Assembly (NCBI GenBank): GCA_024500155.1
Contig: CM044866.1
Span: 37,253,501 to 37,317,500 of the forward strand
Direction: 5' to 3'
Source: Chenopodium formosanum
Taxonomy: Eukaryota; Streptophyta; Magnoliopsida; Caryophyllales; Amaranthaceae
Length of the DNA stretch: 64,000 nucleotides
The notes beneath the pieces are model-generated. The model did not search any database and was not told where the DNA came from. It saw only the letters and a list, made by a program, of their open reading frames with translations. Each line of letters starts with the position of its first letter. Position 1 is the stretch's first letter. The position numbers and the translations under genes were made by a program. Positions 53,278 to 64,000 of the stretch are shown here, one piece after another.

Positions 53278-56200
53278 ATGAATATTGTTGCTTGGAATTG
53301 CAGGGGCTTGAACGATCCACACACCCTTGCAATCTCATATCTTGTGTGGATCTACCAATCTAAACTAACTATGTTTATGTTTATTTCGGAAACAAAAACG
53401 GCTTATAGTAATGCCGCTTCTATGTTAGCTTGCCTAACACCAACTTCAATTTTTGGTTATGATTCGGAAGGTAGTAGTGGAGGTCTTTTAGTTCTAAGTT
53501 GGTCAAATGACGTTGTTGAATGTTTGTACTCGTCAAAAAATTTCATTCTTTGTAAAATTTCTGAAATTAATGGAAATTTTAAGTATGTGCTTTTCTTTTA
53601 CGGTGAACCTCTAGTAGAAAATAGAAGAGTAAATTGGGAATTTCTACAACTACCCTTTGGACGAATACAAAAATGTATTTGTTATTGGTGATTTCAATCA
53701 AGTTGAAAGTGGATTTGATAAATTTGGAGGTGCAAGCACTATTAGGGGAAGTGATGCTTTCCTAAATTGGAGACTAAGTAGTGATGTCACTGAGGTTCCG
53801 TTTTCAGGGACGCAGTTTACTTGGAGTAACAAACGAGAAAGACATGAGCTCATTCTCAAAAGATTTGACGGAGCTTATATTAACCAGAGAATGGTTCAGT
53901 CACACTCTGGATGAAAGAGTGGTTCATGAGCCAATCATATGCTCCGATCATGCCGCAATCACTTACTACTCCAATCCTACCTCAAGAAAGTCCAATAGAC
54001 CTTACTAAATTGAGAATTGGAGTCTACAAATTCCGAAGGTAAATTTAATTGTTCATGATTCTTCGAAGATAGATGTGCATGGTTCTTGCATGTTCAATCT
54101 CTCTAAAAAGTTAAGTTTTTTGAGAAATAATCTTCAAAAGTAATGCTTAAAGAACAAGAAAATATGGGGTGTGAATTGGAGGAATATTTCGAAGGACTTG
54201 AGTAGTGTTGGGGATAATATCGAATCTATTCAATAAGGAGAACACTACATCAATCAAATTAATTCACTTATTCCAGAATGCAAACTTAATTTTGAGTATT
54301 GGAAACAAAGAATGAAATCCAATTGGATTAAATTCGGCAATTGTCCTACTACCTTGATCTATAGGAGGGTGAAACAAAAACAACTGCAAAAGGAAATCCT
54401 TACCTTAAAAAAGGATGATGAGACTTGGGTCGAAGGGCATGATGAGGTCAAGCAATTGGTTCTCAATTCAGTTAAAGAAATTTTCAACTCGACTATTGGA
54501 AATAACCATGAGGAAGACATCGACCTACTTCTTCGACAATTGCATATCCCATCTATTACCAGGGAGGATCGTGAAAGGTTAGATAGACCCTTCTTTACTC
54601 ACGAAATCTGGAAAGCGATGTTTGAAATGCACGGTTCAAAATCCCCGGGGCCGGATGGCTTCACTGTTGACTTCTTCCACCTTTATTGGAAGGAAGTTGG
54701 CCAAATTGTAGTTGATAGCATACAATAGTTCCTTAGTTCTGGTAAAATGCTCAAAGAATGGAACCAATCGCTTCTTGTTCTCATCCCAAAAGTTAGGTAC
54801 CGAAAATTGCTAACCGTTTCAGGCCTATTAGTCTCTGCAACAGATCTACAAATGTATCTCTAAGTGGCTGGTAAACCGGTTAAAATATGTGCTCCTCGAC
54901 ATTATCTTTGATTATCAACATGCCTTCATCCTAGGTAGATATATGGAAGATAATATTCTTATGATCCAAGAGCTCATGCATCTTATAAATTCAAAAAAGA
55001 ACTCAAACTTCAAAGCGGTCAAAAGACACATACCTAAGGCCTATGATAGGGTGCATTGGGTCTTCCTCACAAAGGTTCTTCAGGTATACGGGTTCTCTAA
55101 TCACTGGATAAGGTTGATCTCACAGTGCGTCTCAATAGTAAGTTACAAGACGGTCATCAACAGACACACTTCGAGGCCTTTCGCGCCTAAGTGTAGGCTA
55201 AGGCAAGGGGATCCTCTCTCCCCTTATCTTTTTCTCTTCTGTATGGATATTTTGTCGAGAATGCTAACCCTGGCTAAGGACATAAATCAGATAAAGGGCT
55301 TGAAGGTATCAAGGAGATTACCGGCTATATCCCTCCTTTTCTTTGCAGACGATGCTATGCTATTCTTCAAAGCAAATGAGGAATCTTGCTTGTGTGTTAG
55401 GGACATCCATGCCTCAGGGAAGAGGCTAAACCTGCAGAATTCTTTTGTGAAGTTTTCCCTAGGTATGCCAGAAAGTGTCAGGTGCTCTCTCAAAAAGATC
55501 TTGTCTATGTCTGAGACCACAAATGCGGGTGTGCACTTGGGTGCACCGATAGATATTCAAGGTAAGAAGAAGTTATCCTTTCATTATCTTGTGGACAAAG
55601 TAATAGATAAAATTATTTCTTGGACCTCTTTGCGTCTCTCCCAAGCAGCAAAACTAGTTCTTATCAACACAGTCATGGTTAGTGTCTCAGCTCATGTCAT
55701 GAAATGTTTGAAACTGCCCCAAAGCATAGCAAACAAAATTGACTTACTCATTACAAATTCTAGTGGTCGAACAATGGTCATAAGGGTATGCATTAGGTTA
55801 AAAGGGAGGTACTCCAACTCCAGAAGAGAATGGGGGGACTAGGCATTCGAGGTACTTCAAATCTTAATGATGCTCTACTCTTCAAACAAGCTTCAAGAGT
55901 GCACCTCAACCCTCAACTCCTCATTTCTAAGGTGCATACCAGTTTTTAACCATGTGGGATTTGCAACATTTTGAGACCTCTTAAGAGGATGGGGAATCCA
56001 TCCATGGGAAGATCAGGTTTACAAAAGGTGATTGCTTCTTTCAAAGAGGGGTTTTCTTAGAAGGTAGGCAACGGGAAAAACATAAAAGCCACTAGCATGC
56101 CTTGGGTGAAAGGGCTAACCCCAATTGCAAAATCAAACCAAACCCTAGGGGCGTCTATGAGATGGATGGTAAGCGATTTCATAAACAGGAATAATGCCTC

Positions 56201-57376
56201 TTGGATTCCCGGTAAGGTTAGACAATGCTTTGATTGGAATAGTGCCAAAAACATCCTTTCTATGGAACTTTCGTCAGAACCAAAAGAAGACTACTTGTAC
56301 TGGAAATTCCACCCATCAGGTGGATACAGTGTGAAAATGGGGTATTACTTACTCTCCAAAGACCAAGGGATAAACAACCTTTCTTTCTCCACCAAAGATG
56401 AAGACTTTGTAAAGCTAATTTGGAGGTTGAACATTCAACCAAAATGGAAGATCTTCCTGTGGAAACTCCTTCATGATGGCATAGTGGTAAAGGTAAACCT
56501 GGCTAACCAAGGCATACAAATTAATGTAACATGTGACTTTTGTTTTTTGGATTTGGAAGATAGCCAACATTTGTTCCGTTTCTGCTCTCTAGCAAAGGCA
56601 GTATGGGATAGTAGCCCCATTGTCGTTTGCTCTGATTTTACTGGTTTCCCTTTGCTATGAAGTTCGATCCAGCACTTTATCCTACTCTTTTATAGCGAGG
56701 ATGGTAGACATAGCACCCGACTCACCAGGTTTATTGCAACTTTGTGGGGGTTGTGGAAGACTAGAAATGCAAGAGTCTTTAAGGGGAATGATGTAACCAT
56801 CGCAACGGTTACAGAATTGATTAACATTGCAACTCAGGAACACGAAGTATTCACTGAGGGGGTAAGGGGTCTAGGCCCAAGTAAGATAGAAGGAAGTGCT
56901 GAGCTCATGGCCTTGCCGCCCGATTTTAACCATGTTCAGTTAGGGGTACAGAAATCTGGGTTCGCTAACTTTATTTTGCAGGTTGATGGTTCATGGGATA
57001 AGGCGTCTATGAGGGCAGGTGTAGGCTGGGCTATCACGGGTCCCGACCAGTCCTATACCTTTGATGGCAGAGGCAAACATGGGAATGCCTCTTTGGCTTT
57101 ATAGTGTGAGGCTTGGGCATGCCTTGAAGCATTAAAATGGGCTGGTTCACAAGGAAAGGAGGAAGTTCTCATCCTCTCCGATTCCAATCTATTGCTGGAA
57201 AATTTAAAAGACTCTCGAGGGAAGGACATTTCGATAGCTTGGATGCTTGATGAAATCAAGACGGTGGGAATTCGTTTTAGGAATTGTTCTATTATCAAGG
57301 TAAAGAGGGAACAAGTGCAACGAGCTAATGATATAGCTAGAACATGTCGTTGTACTCTCTCTAATTTAGATCTCTA
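53278..57376 (+). pseudogene. LINE ORF2 (endonuclease-RT-RNase H), broken
   Basis: An APE-type endonuclease starts MNIVAWNCRGL, with ISETK, GDFNQ (after a frame change at about 53670) and ICSDHA (about 53935). A region with several stops (54000-54310) follows, then an RT N-terminal part SPGPDGFTVDFFHLYW (about 54650). The RT core (54889-55842) has LRQGDPLSPYLF and the catalytic FADDAMLF. Motif A is damaged: RHIPKAYDRV stands where family members have an Asp before the xxxKAYD. A zinc-finger RVT region (56097-56660, KWKIFLWKLLHDGI...CDFCFLDLEDSQHLF) and an RNase H (56742-57376, QVDGSW...LSDSN) close it, with a TAG at 57102. Several frameshifts and stops make it non-functional. Confidence 0.9.
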
Positions 57377-57930
57377 GTTGTGTTTTCGTCTATCTGCTAT
57401 TGTCAAAAAAATAAAAATAAAAATAAATAATAAAAAAAAGACAATAGTTTAGTGGCTTTTACCTTAAGTTGTGATTTCAATTCTTGCACAATCCATTTTC
57501 TAATGAAATGAAAATTTCATTGAAATTTTAGGAACGCCTTTTATCATATACGTATTTACGTGGCATAGATATTTGAAATTTTAACATTTCACAATTTTAT
57601 TCATTTCACTTTTTAGATAGTGGCTCTTGTGGGAGAAAGTGGAAGTGGAAAATCAACTGCCATTTCCCTGTTGCAAAGATTCTATGATCCAAATTCAGGC
57701 TACATAACTCTAGATGAGATTGAGATTCAAAAGCTCCAGCTAAAATGGTTAAGGCAACAAATGGGTCTTGTGAGTCAAGAACCTGTTCTTTTAAATGACA
57801 TTGTAAGAGCTAACATTACATATGGAAATGGAGGCAACGCCGTGGAAGATGAAATTATATCTGCTGGAAAGCTAGCACATGCTCACAATTTCATTAGTAG
57901 CTTGCAACAGGTATGTTGTAATAGAATATT

Positions 57931-58041
57931 GATTTTGGCACACCCTTTATTAATTTTGGCCCACCCCTATGTGAGAAGAGCATAGAAAACCGTGCTCTCA
58001 CATAGGGGTGTGCCAAAATCAATTAAGGGTGTGCCAAAATC
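57931..58041. mobile_element. Near-perfect 111-bp hairpin MITE in ABCB intron 11
   Basis: GATTTTGGCACACCCTT at the left is complementary to AAGGGTGTGCCAAAATC at the right. The inner arms CCACCCCTATGTGAGA and TCTCACATAGGGGTG also pair. Arms are about 50 bp with a 9-12 base loop. It begins 20 bp after the exon 11 donor site. Confidence 0.8.
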
Positions 58042-58313
58042 ATTTCCCGTTGTGATACTTCTTATAAAATTCTTACTAGATTAGTCAACACGTTTTGACC
58101 ACTATAAAAGTTTTAACTAATGGATATTTGTTACAATCCTTCTGTCTTTTTAATATTTGCATCTCTGGTCTTCAACTTTTGCATTTTTCACATATACTCT
58201 TTGACTTAACATTATTTTGAGTTACAAAAATAAGTAAATGTAATTATGTCATGTATCAGTGTCAATTTTCATAATTTAATGTTTTTTTTTAATACCTTTT
58301 CCGTTATTAAATA

Positions 58314-58885
58314 CTTGCTCCATTTCTATTTTTTACACTCTTCTTTTTTTTTTTTTTGACAAATATTTTTTGCAATATTCATTTGTCCTATTTTGACTAA
58401 TGTTCATGATTTATACATAAAAAAAATATAATCTTTTGGGTACTTGTTGGAATCGTCTCAATGAATAGGTTATTAATTTTTAATTGTTAAAATTTATACT
58501 TATTGATAATTAACGGCAAATACAAGTTTATCTTCCAGATAAACGAATTTTTGTTAATCTGGTGGCATTTTTGTAAATATATTGAAAAAGTGTGGTCATT
58601 TATTCAGTATTTTTGGTGAGTTGTCCAATTACTGTTTGCAACTTGTATTTACTGTTTGGTGAGGAAATTACACATGTATCCCTAAACTATTACATGAAAA
58701 GACGCATGTATCCCTCCAGCGGTACATAAAAAGACGATTATACCCCCAGATAAAAAAATAAACAAATTTTGTTTATCTGGGGAATTAACTGGCTCAACTC
58801 GATAATTAAATATATTATTGATCAAAGATTAGCATTGGCATACGTGCCCAAGAGAAATGAAGCAAGTATTTAAAAACAGAGGGAG
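58314..58885. mobile_element. Stowaway-like element, about 570 bp
   Basis: CTTGCTCCATTTCTATTTTT at the left and TTAAAAACAGAGGGAG at the right, TA on both sides. The left end is off consensus, so the boundary is less sure. Confidence 0.5.
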
Positions 58886-59167
58886 TATATAATTAAAGAT
58901 ATTAATGGTGAAATATATTTTGTAAATGTGTCAGTTAAAGTGATGCAAATATTATAATACGAACATAGTAATTGTTAGTGAGTGATAGAACCTTTTGAAA
59001 AGTTTAAGATTAACTCTAATAAATAATGTTTGGATTATTTTTCCCTTTAACATTTTATCTGTATAATGTGCTGATATTCCTACCCCTAAAAATATTTGTT
59101 TATACATGTGTTAGCCACCCAAGTAATATAAACTGAGTAAGCTCATGTCGTTTATGAAAAGAAAACT

Positions 59168-60000
59168 TTGTGTGTATATAATGTGTGGTTGGTGCACCCG
59201 CAAATAACATTAGGTATATTTAAAAGAACATGCATGAGCGAAAAAAAGAACATTATAGACATTTATAAAAAACGCGAGTATAATATGATCTTTGAGTTAT
59301 GTTCTTTGAGTTTGAAATACATGTTCTTACAATATACAATATGTTCTTTAATGTATGTTCGTAAAAAAAAAATTGTTAAATTCAACCATCTGAGTAGCCA
59401 TGGAAAGAACATGTTCTTTAATTTATCATATTATTTTTGTAAATTATGTTCTTAATCTAGAGGTGATTAAAGTTAGTCCGGCCCGTTGGCCCAACCCGAT
59501 TTGAGGGAATTTTTCGACTCGAAATCGATTGGGACTGGCCTGAAAATTTTATTTTTGGATGGGTTTAGAAATGCGTTTTCATGCACTTTTAGTTGATTTT
59601 TTTACTCGGCCCGAAAAGCCCGCCCGACCCGACCATTTTGGTAGGTTTGGGCACAAAAAAAATCCGGCCCGAATCGAGAAGTGGGCTGAATATTTTCCCC
59701 GGCCCGCCAATTATCACCTATATCTTTGTCTAACACAAATACAATATTTTGTCAAACTTAGGGTTCTTTTTCAAACATATTCAATCACCTGAGATACCAT
59801 GAAAAATAACATGTTTTTTTGTAAAGACTTTATGTTCTTTGTAATGTTATATTTTTTGTCAAACACAAACATGTTATTTTGTTAAATACAGGTATGTTCT
59901 TTTTCAAATATTAGTATATTCTTTTTTTCACCCATGTTCTTTAATACAATATATATATGTCCAATATTCTTTCTGGATGCACCATGACCCGGGTGAACTA
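59168..60000. repeat. Block of scattered ATGTTCTTT motifs with an embedded hAT-like inverted repeat
   Basis: ATGTTCTT or its complement occurs more than ten times over 800 bp. GGTGCACCCGC near 59193 and GGATGCACCATGACCCGGG near 59970 are imperfectly inverted and may be element ends. Within it, 59458-59720 has CTAGAGGTGATTAAAG and AATTATCACCTATA ends around a GGCCCG-rich body. No gene. Confidence 0.45.
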
Positions 60001-60949
60001 TATTATTTTCAGTGTGTCAAGGATTACTTTATTAAAGAAGTCTATCAACACAATGGAGATAGAAAAGTACGGAATAACAATTAAAGTCTAATAATAAAAA
60101 CATTGTTTAGGGCTATGATAACTTTGTTGGGGAAAGAGGGGTACAACTATCAGGAGGCCAAAAACAAAGAGTTGCAATTGCACGAGCCATAATAAAGAAT
60201 CCGAAAATACTTCTATTGGATAAAGCTACAAGTGCGCTTGATGCTAAATCTGAAAGAGTAGTACAAGATGCATTGGAACAAGTCAAAGTGAACCGTACTA
60301 CTATTGTTGTTGCTCATAGTTTGCCTACAATAAAGAATGCTGATGTGATTGCAGCGGTCAAGAATGGAGTTATTTTAGAGAAATGGAAGCATGGAACTCT
60401 AATTCGTATAAAGGATGGACTATATGCTTCCTTTGTTGCTCTTCATATAAGTGCCCTGTCTCTTAACCTGCTTGATGCACCTCATATTGTTACAGCATGG
60501 AACAAAGTGAATACGTTTTTTCATTTGGGAACGGCCAAGGAATTATTTTTCTAGTTAATAAAATTCATAACCATGATATATATGAATTTATAATGTTTGT
60601 ATGATAAGTATTATAGTCTATTTAGACAGCTCATGCACCGTAAAATCGGTTGCACCTTGAATTGCTAGGTACAATAAGTTGTATAGTTTGCTCATTTGAT
60701 CTAAATGGGCAAAACTTGTACAAGTTCTTTTTAGTAAGAAAAGTTTAACAATTCTCATTTTAATTTAAAATTGTAAAAATAATGTTTGTTTGAAAAACAA
60801 ATTCACATTATAGTTCGGATTATTAAAAATACACAAAAGTTGAGATTATTTTGGACGGATGAGGCAAAGTTTTGATTATTCTATGTATTTTTTCCAGAAT
60901 AAAATTCAAAGAGAAAAAATAATTTATGTTTAACTAGATTTTTTAAGAA

Positions 60950-61760
60950 AAATTGGTAAATATAATTTCAACTTTCACATATTCGCTTCAACTAAATCCC
61001 TACTTTGGATTTTTTATATAACCCGAACATTTGGGGGTGTTCGCTTTCATTGGTCCTAACTAGTCACCCAATCTATTATAATAGATTACCGGGCATGTGT
61101 CAGCAATTTACTGGTCAAAATAATTTTTTTTTTAAAAAATAGAAATAAATAAATTCAAACATCGAGCCCTGCCATCTCTGCAAGTGACACCCGTGCCACC
61201 TCCGACACCCCAACCCCCACAAATGACCACCCCTCCCCACGCCACCCCTTGACATTATTGCATGCCCCTCACCCCACCACCCCGAAAACGACTCCCGTCC
61301 CTTAGCACACCACCAGAAACCCCACCCCTCCCTTTCCCCACCCTGAATTGAAAAACATTATATTAGAAGAGGCGTTTTAGAGCTAAGGAATGAGAGAGGG
61401 GTGGTTTTTGAGGTAGCTTAGGGGAAAGGGGCGGGGATGGTTTTTGGGGGTGGGGTGTGCATTAGGGCGGTTCCCGACTGTGGGTTTGGGAGTGGCCAAT
61501 TTCAAAGGGTGTGAGTAGGGATGGAGGGGTGGTTTTGGTGACGAGGAACGGGGAGGGTAGGCCAGCTGGAGGTGGGGGTGGAAAAGTGGCGTGGTTGGAA
61601 AGCTGTTTTTAATTTATTTTATTTTAATTTAAATATTTTTAATCACGTGCTGGTATGTGTCCCTAAAACCCAAAAAGAAATTTACCAATTTATCGACTAT
61701 CGGGAACTTGAGAGTTGGGACCAATAAAAGTATACATGAAAGTTGTGATTACTTTATCCA
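60950..61760. mobile_element. Foldback element, second copy of the 20.4-kb family
   Basis: The arms AATTTCAACTTTC...TTCATTGGTCC (60965-61050) are inverted at 61680-61760. The C-rich then G-rich interior mirrors itself (CCACCCC at 61190-61340, GGGGTGG at 61395-61590). Confidence 0.7.
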
Positions 61761-61812
61761 ATTGTTCCAAATATTTGTATTTAATAAAAATAATTTAAGT
61801 TTAAGTGAGAAA

Positions 61813-61890
61813 TAGTTCAAGTGGTTAGACCTTTCCTCCATATTCCAGGAGGTCATATGATCGATTCTCACCCCCGCCCTTGTGACTCTC
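61813..61890 (+). mobile_element. tRNA-derived SINE fragment
   Basis: Box A-like TAGTTCAAGTGGTTAGA (61813-61829) and box B-like GATCGATTCTCAC (61859-61871). No complete tRNA fold. Confidence 0.5.
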
Positions 61891-61899
61891 TAAACACTA

Positions 61900-62116
61900 A
61901 AAATAAAATAAAAATGAAAAAAACATAAAAAAAATCTTGCGACAAAAACATGGCCTATATTTTCTTGCACAATTCCGATCCCTCTCTTTATCTTAAGGAA
62001 AATTTCAATAGACCCCTTCATACATTCCTACGACTACCTATCTCAAATTTCTGTATCCAATTCAAGATTATATTTTCTAATCGACAGTTGGGCGCTAGAA
62101 AGCTGAAAGCTCTTCT

Positions 62117-62151
<35 letters not shown>

Positions 62152-62420
62152 GTAAAAAAGCTCTTCTAAATTTAAAAAGACGTAATCAATTAATTTAACC
62201 TTTTGTCGTTCTCTAACCTTAGTCAAGTCTCTAAGTAATCAAGATTTTGTTAGCGATAATAATACTATATAATTCATCTACAATTCAAACTTATGACTTT
62301 TACAGGATTGAGCTTACTTTGCCAAGAAGTATGTTCTTAACATGTTCATGTGTACATCATTCAGTGTGTCATGGTACCTCAGATACTCCTTCCATTTTTT
62401 GTAATCACAACATACTTTGT
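61900..62420. repeat. Segment paralogous to 21716-22260
   Basis: Colinear with the DNA right of the 20447-21715 element, interrupted by a short poly(T) insertion at 62119. Confidence 0.75.
62119..62156 (-). mobile_element. Miniature retroinsertion: poly(T) plus 6 bp, 13-bp TSD
   Basis: About 32 T followed by GGTAAA, flanked by AAAGCTCTTCTAA on both sides (62106-62118, 62157-62169). The paralogous site at about 21940 has AAAGCTCTTCTAA once and no insertion, i.e. the empty site. Confidence 0.88.
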
Positions 62421-62515
62421 ATTATTTAGAAGTTTTGACTTTTGGTACCCCTAAAATACCCTACTTTGATTTTTGATGCCTATTTAAATTTTTTAATTTT
62501 TAAAATTTATTACTC

Positions 62516-62575
62516 CCTCCGTACCTAAAACTTGACTATAGGAGGGTGTGGGGGGGGGGGGGGGAGAGATGACTA
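62516..62575. repeat. Solitary Stowaway end and poly(G) run
   Basis: TACTCCCTCCGTACCTAAAA at 62510 onward has no mirrored partner nearby. A 16-G run follows at about 62549-62564. Confidence 0.5.
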
Positions 62576-63059
62576 AGCATCTAAAGTCTTGGGGTTAATC
62601 ATCATATTCCTTATCAAAATGTATTTGCATGTAAATAAACATAAAAACACCACAAAAGTCTAGAATATGATAAACATATTCCTGTCCTTTTTGTTAGCAG
62701 TATTTTCATTTTTCAAGGTTTCATAGAAATATGTTGAAACGTGTATGTTTAATTATGCATCATTGAAATGAATAACAAAAATTAATTTTATATCCTAACG
62801 AATCTATTAAAATCTTACTTGATTATATTTTTTCTTATACTTCGTAATTGAATGAGAATACATAATTACAAGTGATTTTTAAAAAGTTACTCCGTAATTT
62901 ATTTTGACTTTTTGAGTAGTCCACAACAGTCGACATTTTGTGAAATACAGACTTGATTCAATGCAAGTCTTCCATGGTCAAACTTGTCTGCCAAATGTGA
63001 CAAACTTTCCAATGCCACCAATCAAATTAAAGTTGGTCACAACAATCATAGATTTAGGC

Positions 63060-63190
63060 TCCGTTCTTTAGAGCTGCTCTGCTCTGCTTTGCTCTGCTGA
63101 GCCTTGTTCTGGTCAAATCAAATCTGCTCTACTCTGCTCTGTTCAAAAGAAATCTGCTCTGCACTACTTTGCTCTGCTCTACTCTATTTT
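63060..63190. repeat. CTCTGCT-rich microsatellite
   Basis: GGCTCCGTTCTTTAGAG, then repeated CTGCTCTGCT/CTACTCTGCT units over about 120 bp. The start resembles a MITE end. Confidence 0.65.
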
Positions 63191-63480
63191 CAAATAATAA
63201 TTAATAATAACAATAATAATAATTAATATTCAATAATAATAATAATTAATATTGTATTGATGATAATAATTTATTATTTTGAATAATTATAATAATTATT
63301 AATAAAATAATTTTAATAATTATTAATATTAATGATAATTAATATTTATTAATCATAATAATAATTAATAATAATAGTTATCATTATTAATATTTAATAA
63401 TTCAAATTATTAAGAATTAATATTTAATTATATTATTAATTAATAATTTCTAATAATTATAACAATTCTTTCAAAAAAAT
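63190..63480. repeat. AT-rich AATAATAATTAATATT tract
   Basis: Near-pure A/T DNA of AAT/ATT triplets, able to form many small hairpins. It has no genes. Confidence 0.8.
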
Positions 63481-63863
63481 AAATAATAATAACAACAATT
63501 TCTTTTATAAACATTTGATATTAGAATCACAATGTGTAGAAACATTATATGTATGTGGGTATTGATTGTTAGTTCATTGAGTTGAATTATTTTTCAAATC
63601 TTTCCATACAATTTAAGAATTAAAAAAAGAGGTTGTTTTCAAGTAGTACTTTGTATAACATTATTATATTTAGGGTATAAAATATATGATTAAGACAAAT
63701 TTATAAGTAAAATCATTATTACTCATTAAATCATTTTATTTTAAAATTTTTGTGAAATAAATATAAGTAAACCGTTGTCTTTTATCTTTCTACTATTAAC
63801 ATATGTTAAATATGGTATACATATATTTATGTTTTCACTCACCTAAATCAATGGTATATGCAC

Positions 63864-63975
63864 TTAGTAATAGTAATAGTAATAGTAATAATAATAACAA
63901 CAACATTAATAATAATAACCTTAATAATAGTATTAATAATAATACTAATAATTATAATAATAATAACAACATTAC
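63864..63975. repeat. Imperfect AAT/AGT trinucleotide microsatellite
   Basis: (AGTAAT)n then (AATAAT)/(AACAAC)n. It opens a poly-Asn/Ser frame that is not a gene. Confidence 0.85.
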
Positions 63976-64000
63976 CAAAACGCATCTATTCTAGGCATTT

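Larger units (their letters stand above)
50369..57439 (+). mobile_element. Full-length L1-type LINE, 7071 bp, 18-bp TSD, in ABCB intron 10
   Basis: Flanked by a perfect GACAATAGTTTAGTGGCT duplication (50351-50368, 57440-57457). The order is a 5' leader of about 670 bp (50369-51041), ORF1, ORF2 (endonuclease, reverse transcriptase, zinc finger, RNase H) and an A-rich tail of AAATAAAA type (57404-57439). It ends 160 bp before ABCB exon 11 and is on the same strand. ORF1 is intact, ORF2 is not. Confidence 0.96.
42250..60554 (+). pseudogene. ABCB-type (P-glycoprotein/MDR) full transporter, decayed, 12 exons
   Basis: A plant ABC subfamily B transporter (plasma-membrane ATP-driven exporter with TMD1-NBD1-linker-TMD2-NBD2). 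Exons inferred from homology and GT/AG sites: 42250-42543, 42737-42791, 42963-43138, 43224-43450, 43629-43867, 44283-44794, 45109-45390, 45504-46358, 46442-46705, 46988-47197 plus 47660-47713 (split by a solo LTR), 57617-57910, 60111-60554. Lesions: frameshift to TAA at 43383; a deletion shifting frame at about 44290; TAG at 44792; an 8-bp insertion at about 45175; frameshifts at about 45760, 45872 and 46325; TGA at 46547; TAA at 47165; the solo LTR; and Glu-to-Lys in the NBD2 Walker B (60222). Exon order and splice sites are conserved, so this is a dead resident gene, not a retrocopy. Its auxin or metabolite substrate cannot be inferred. Confidence 0.92.
57617..60554 (+). pseudogene. ABCB pseudogene, NBD2 (exons 11 and 12)
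   Basis: Exon 11 (57617-57910) is open: Walker A GESGSGKST, then LLQRFYDPNSGYITLDEIEI and a Q-loop LVSQEPVLLNDIVRANITYG. The 2.2-kb intron holds MITEs. Exon 12 (60111-60554) has an intact signature LSGGQKQRVAIARAI. Walker B reads ILLLDKATSALD: the catalytic Glu is Lys (codon 60222-60224, a single G-to-A change), and the H-loop reads VAHSLPTIK instead of HRLS. After FVALHIS the frame runs on about 30 residues beyond the usual end, so the original stop is lost. Confidence 0.9.

Noticed and set aside
7876..60554. BAHD acyltransferase and ABCB transporter as a biosynthetic gene cluster
   Set aside because: They are 33 kb apart, both broken, and separated by transposons; there is no other pathway gene.
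42250..60554. Functional ABCB gene with alternative splicing
   Set aside because: More than eight independent stops or frameshifts and an exon-splitting LTR cannot be bypassed by splicing.
61813..61871. Possible tRNA gene on the plus strand
   Set aside because: The acceptor stem and anticodon loop are not recognisable.
63803..63994. Asn/Ser-rich open frame at the right edge
   Set aside because: Direct translation of an AAT/AGT microsatellite.

Overview
This window is nuclear DNA of a plant, almost certainly a eudicot. It is AT-rich, with intron-split genes, a BAHD acyltransferase, an ABCB transporter and a dense mixture of plant transposon types (Stowaway, Tourist, CACTA, Mutator-like, Helitron, L1-type LINE, Ty3/Gypsy Tat-type LTRs). 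Caryophyllales/Amaranthaceae would fit the repeat flavour, but that is inference only. Apart from short element-borne reading frames, no gene of the window is both host-derived and intact. Both recognisable host genes are broken: a BAHD acyltransferase (7876-9237) has one in-frame stop at codon 19, and an 18-kb ABCB/P-glycoprotein gene (42250-60554) has many lesions.

Layout. 1-1846: 3' end of a Tat-type Gypsy element with an antisense coiled-coil reading frame and a 3' LTR. 1847-7875: small inverted-repeat elements, tandem repeats, a Copia PBS/PPT relic and a tRNA-type SINE. 7876-9237: BAHD gene. 9462-10187: Mutator-type MITE with a Stowaway inside it. 11660-20344: an old Mutator-type element holding two nested solo LTRs (outer 11903-18467 with TSD CTAGT; inner 13101-17806 with TSD CATGC) and two abutting Helitrons. 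20447-22230: a foldback element and flank that recur at 60950-62420. 23230-27110: a 3.9-kb mariner element with clear termini, a damaged transposase and an unexplained second reading frame. 27851-29503: CACTA element with palindromic subterminal repeats. 29800-30425: glycine-rich RNA-binding protein exon fragment and a minisatellite. 31031-36862: a 5.8-kb MuDR-like element with a perfect 9-bp TSD, a decayed MURA transposase and a convergent intact GRF zinc-finger gene. 36955-42000: a fragment of a second BAHD copy, Helitron ends, MITEs and a 5'-truncated LINE.

42250-60554 is the ABCB pseudogene. A 457-bp solo LTR sits inside one of its exons, and a full-length 7.1-kb LINE (50369-57439, 18-bp TSD) sits in its tenth intron. 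From 60555 to the end there are MITEs, a SINE, microsatellites and AT-rich DNA.

The genes do not form a pathway. What the window records best is the order of insertions, because many elements keep exact target-site duplications. The most biologically suggestive items are the MuDR-like two-gene element with a GRF zinc-finger gene in the mudrB position, the mariner element with an additional reading frame, a 46-residue single-pass membrane peptide frame with a TATA box inside a solo LTR, and two insertions that consist almost only of a poly(A) tail with target-site duplications.
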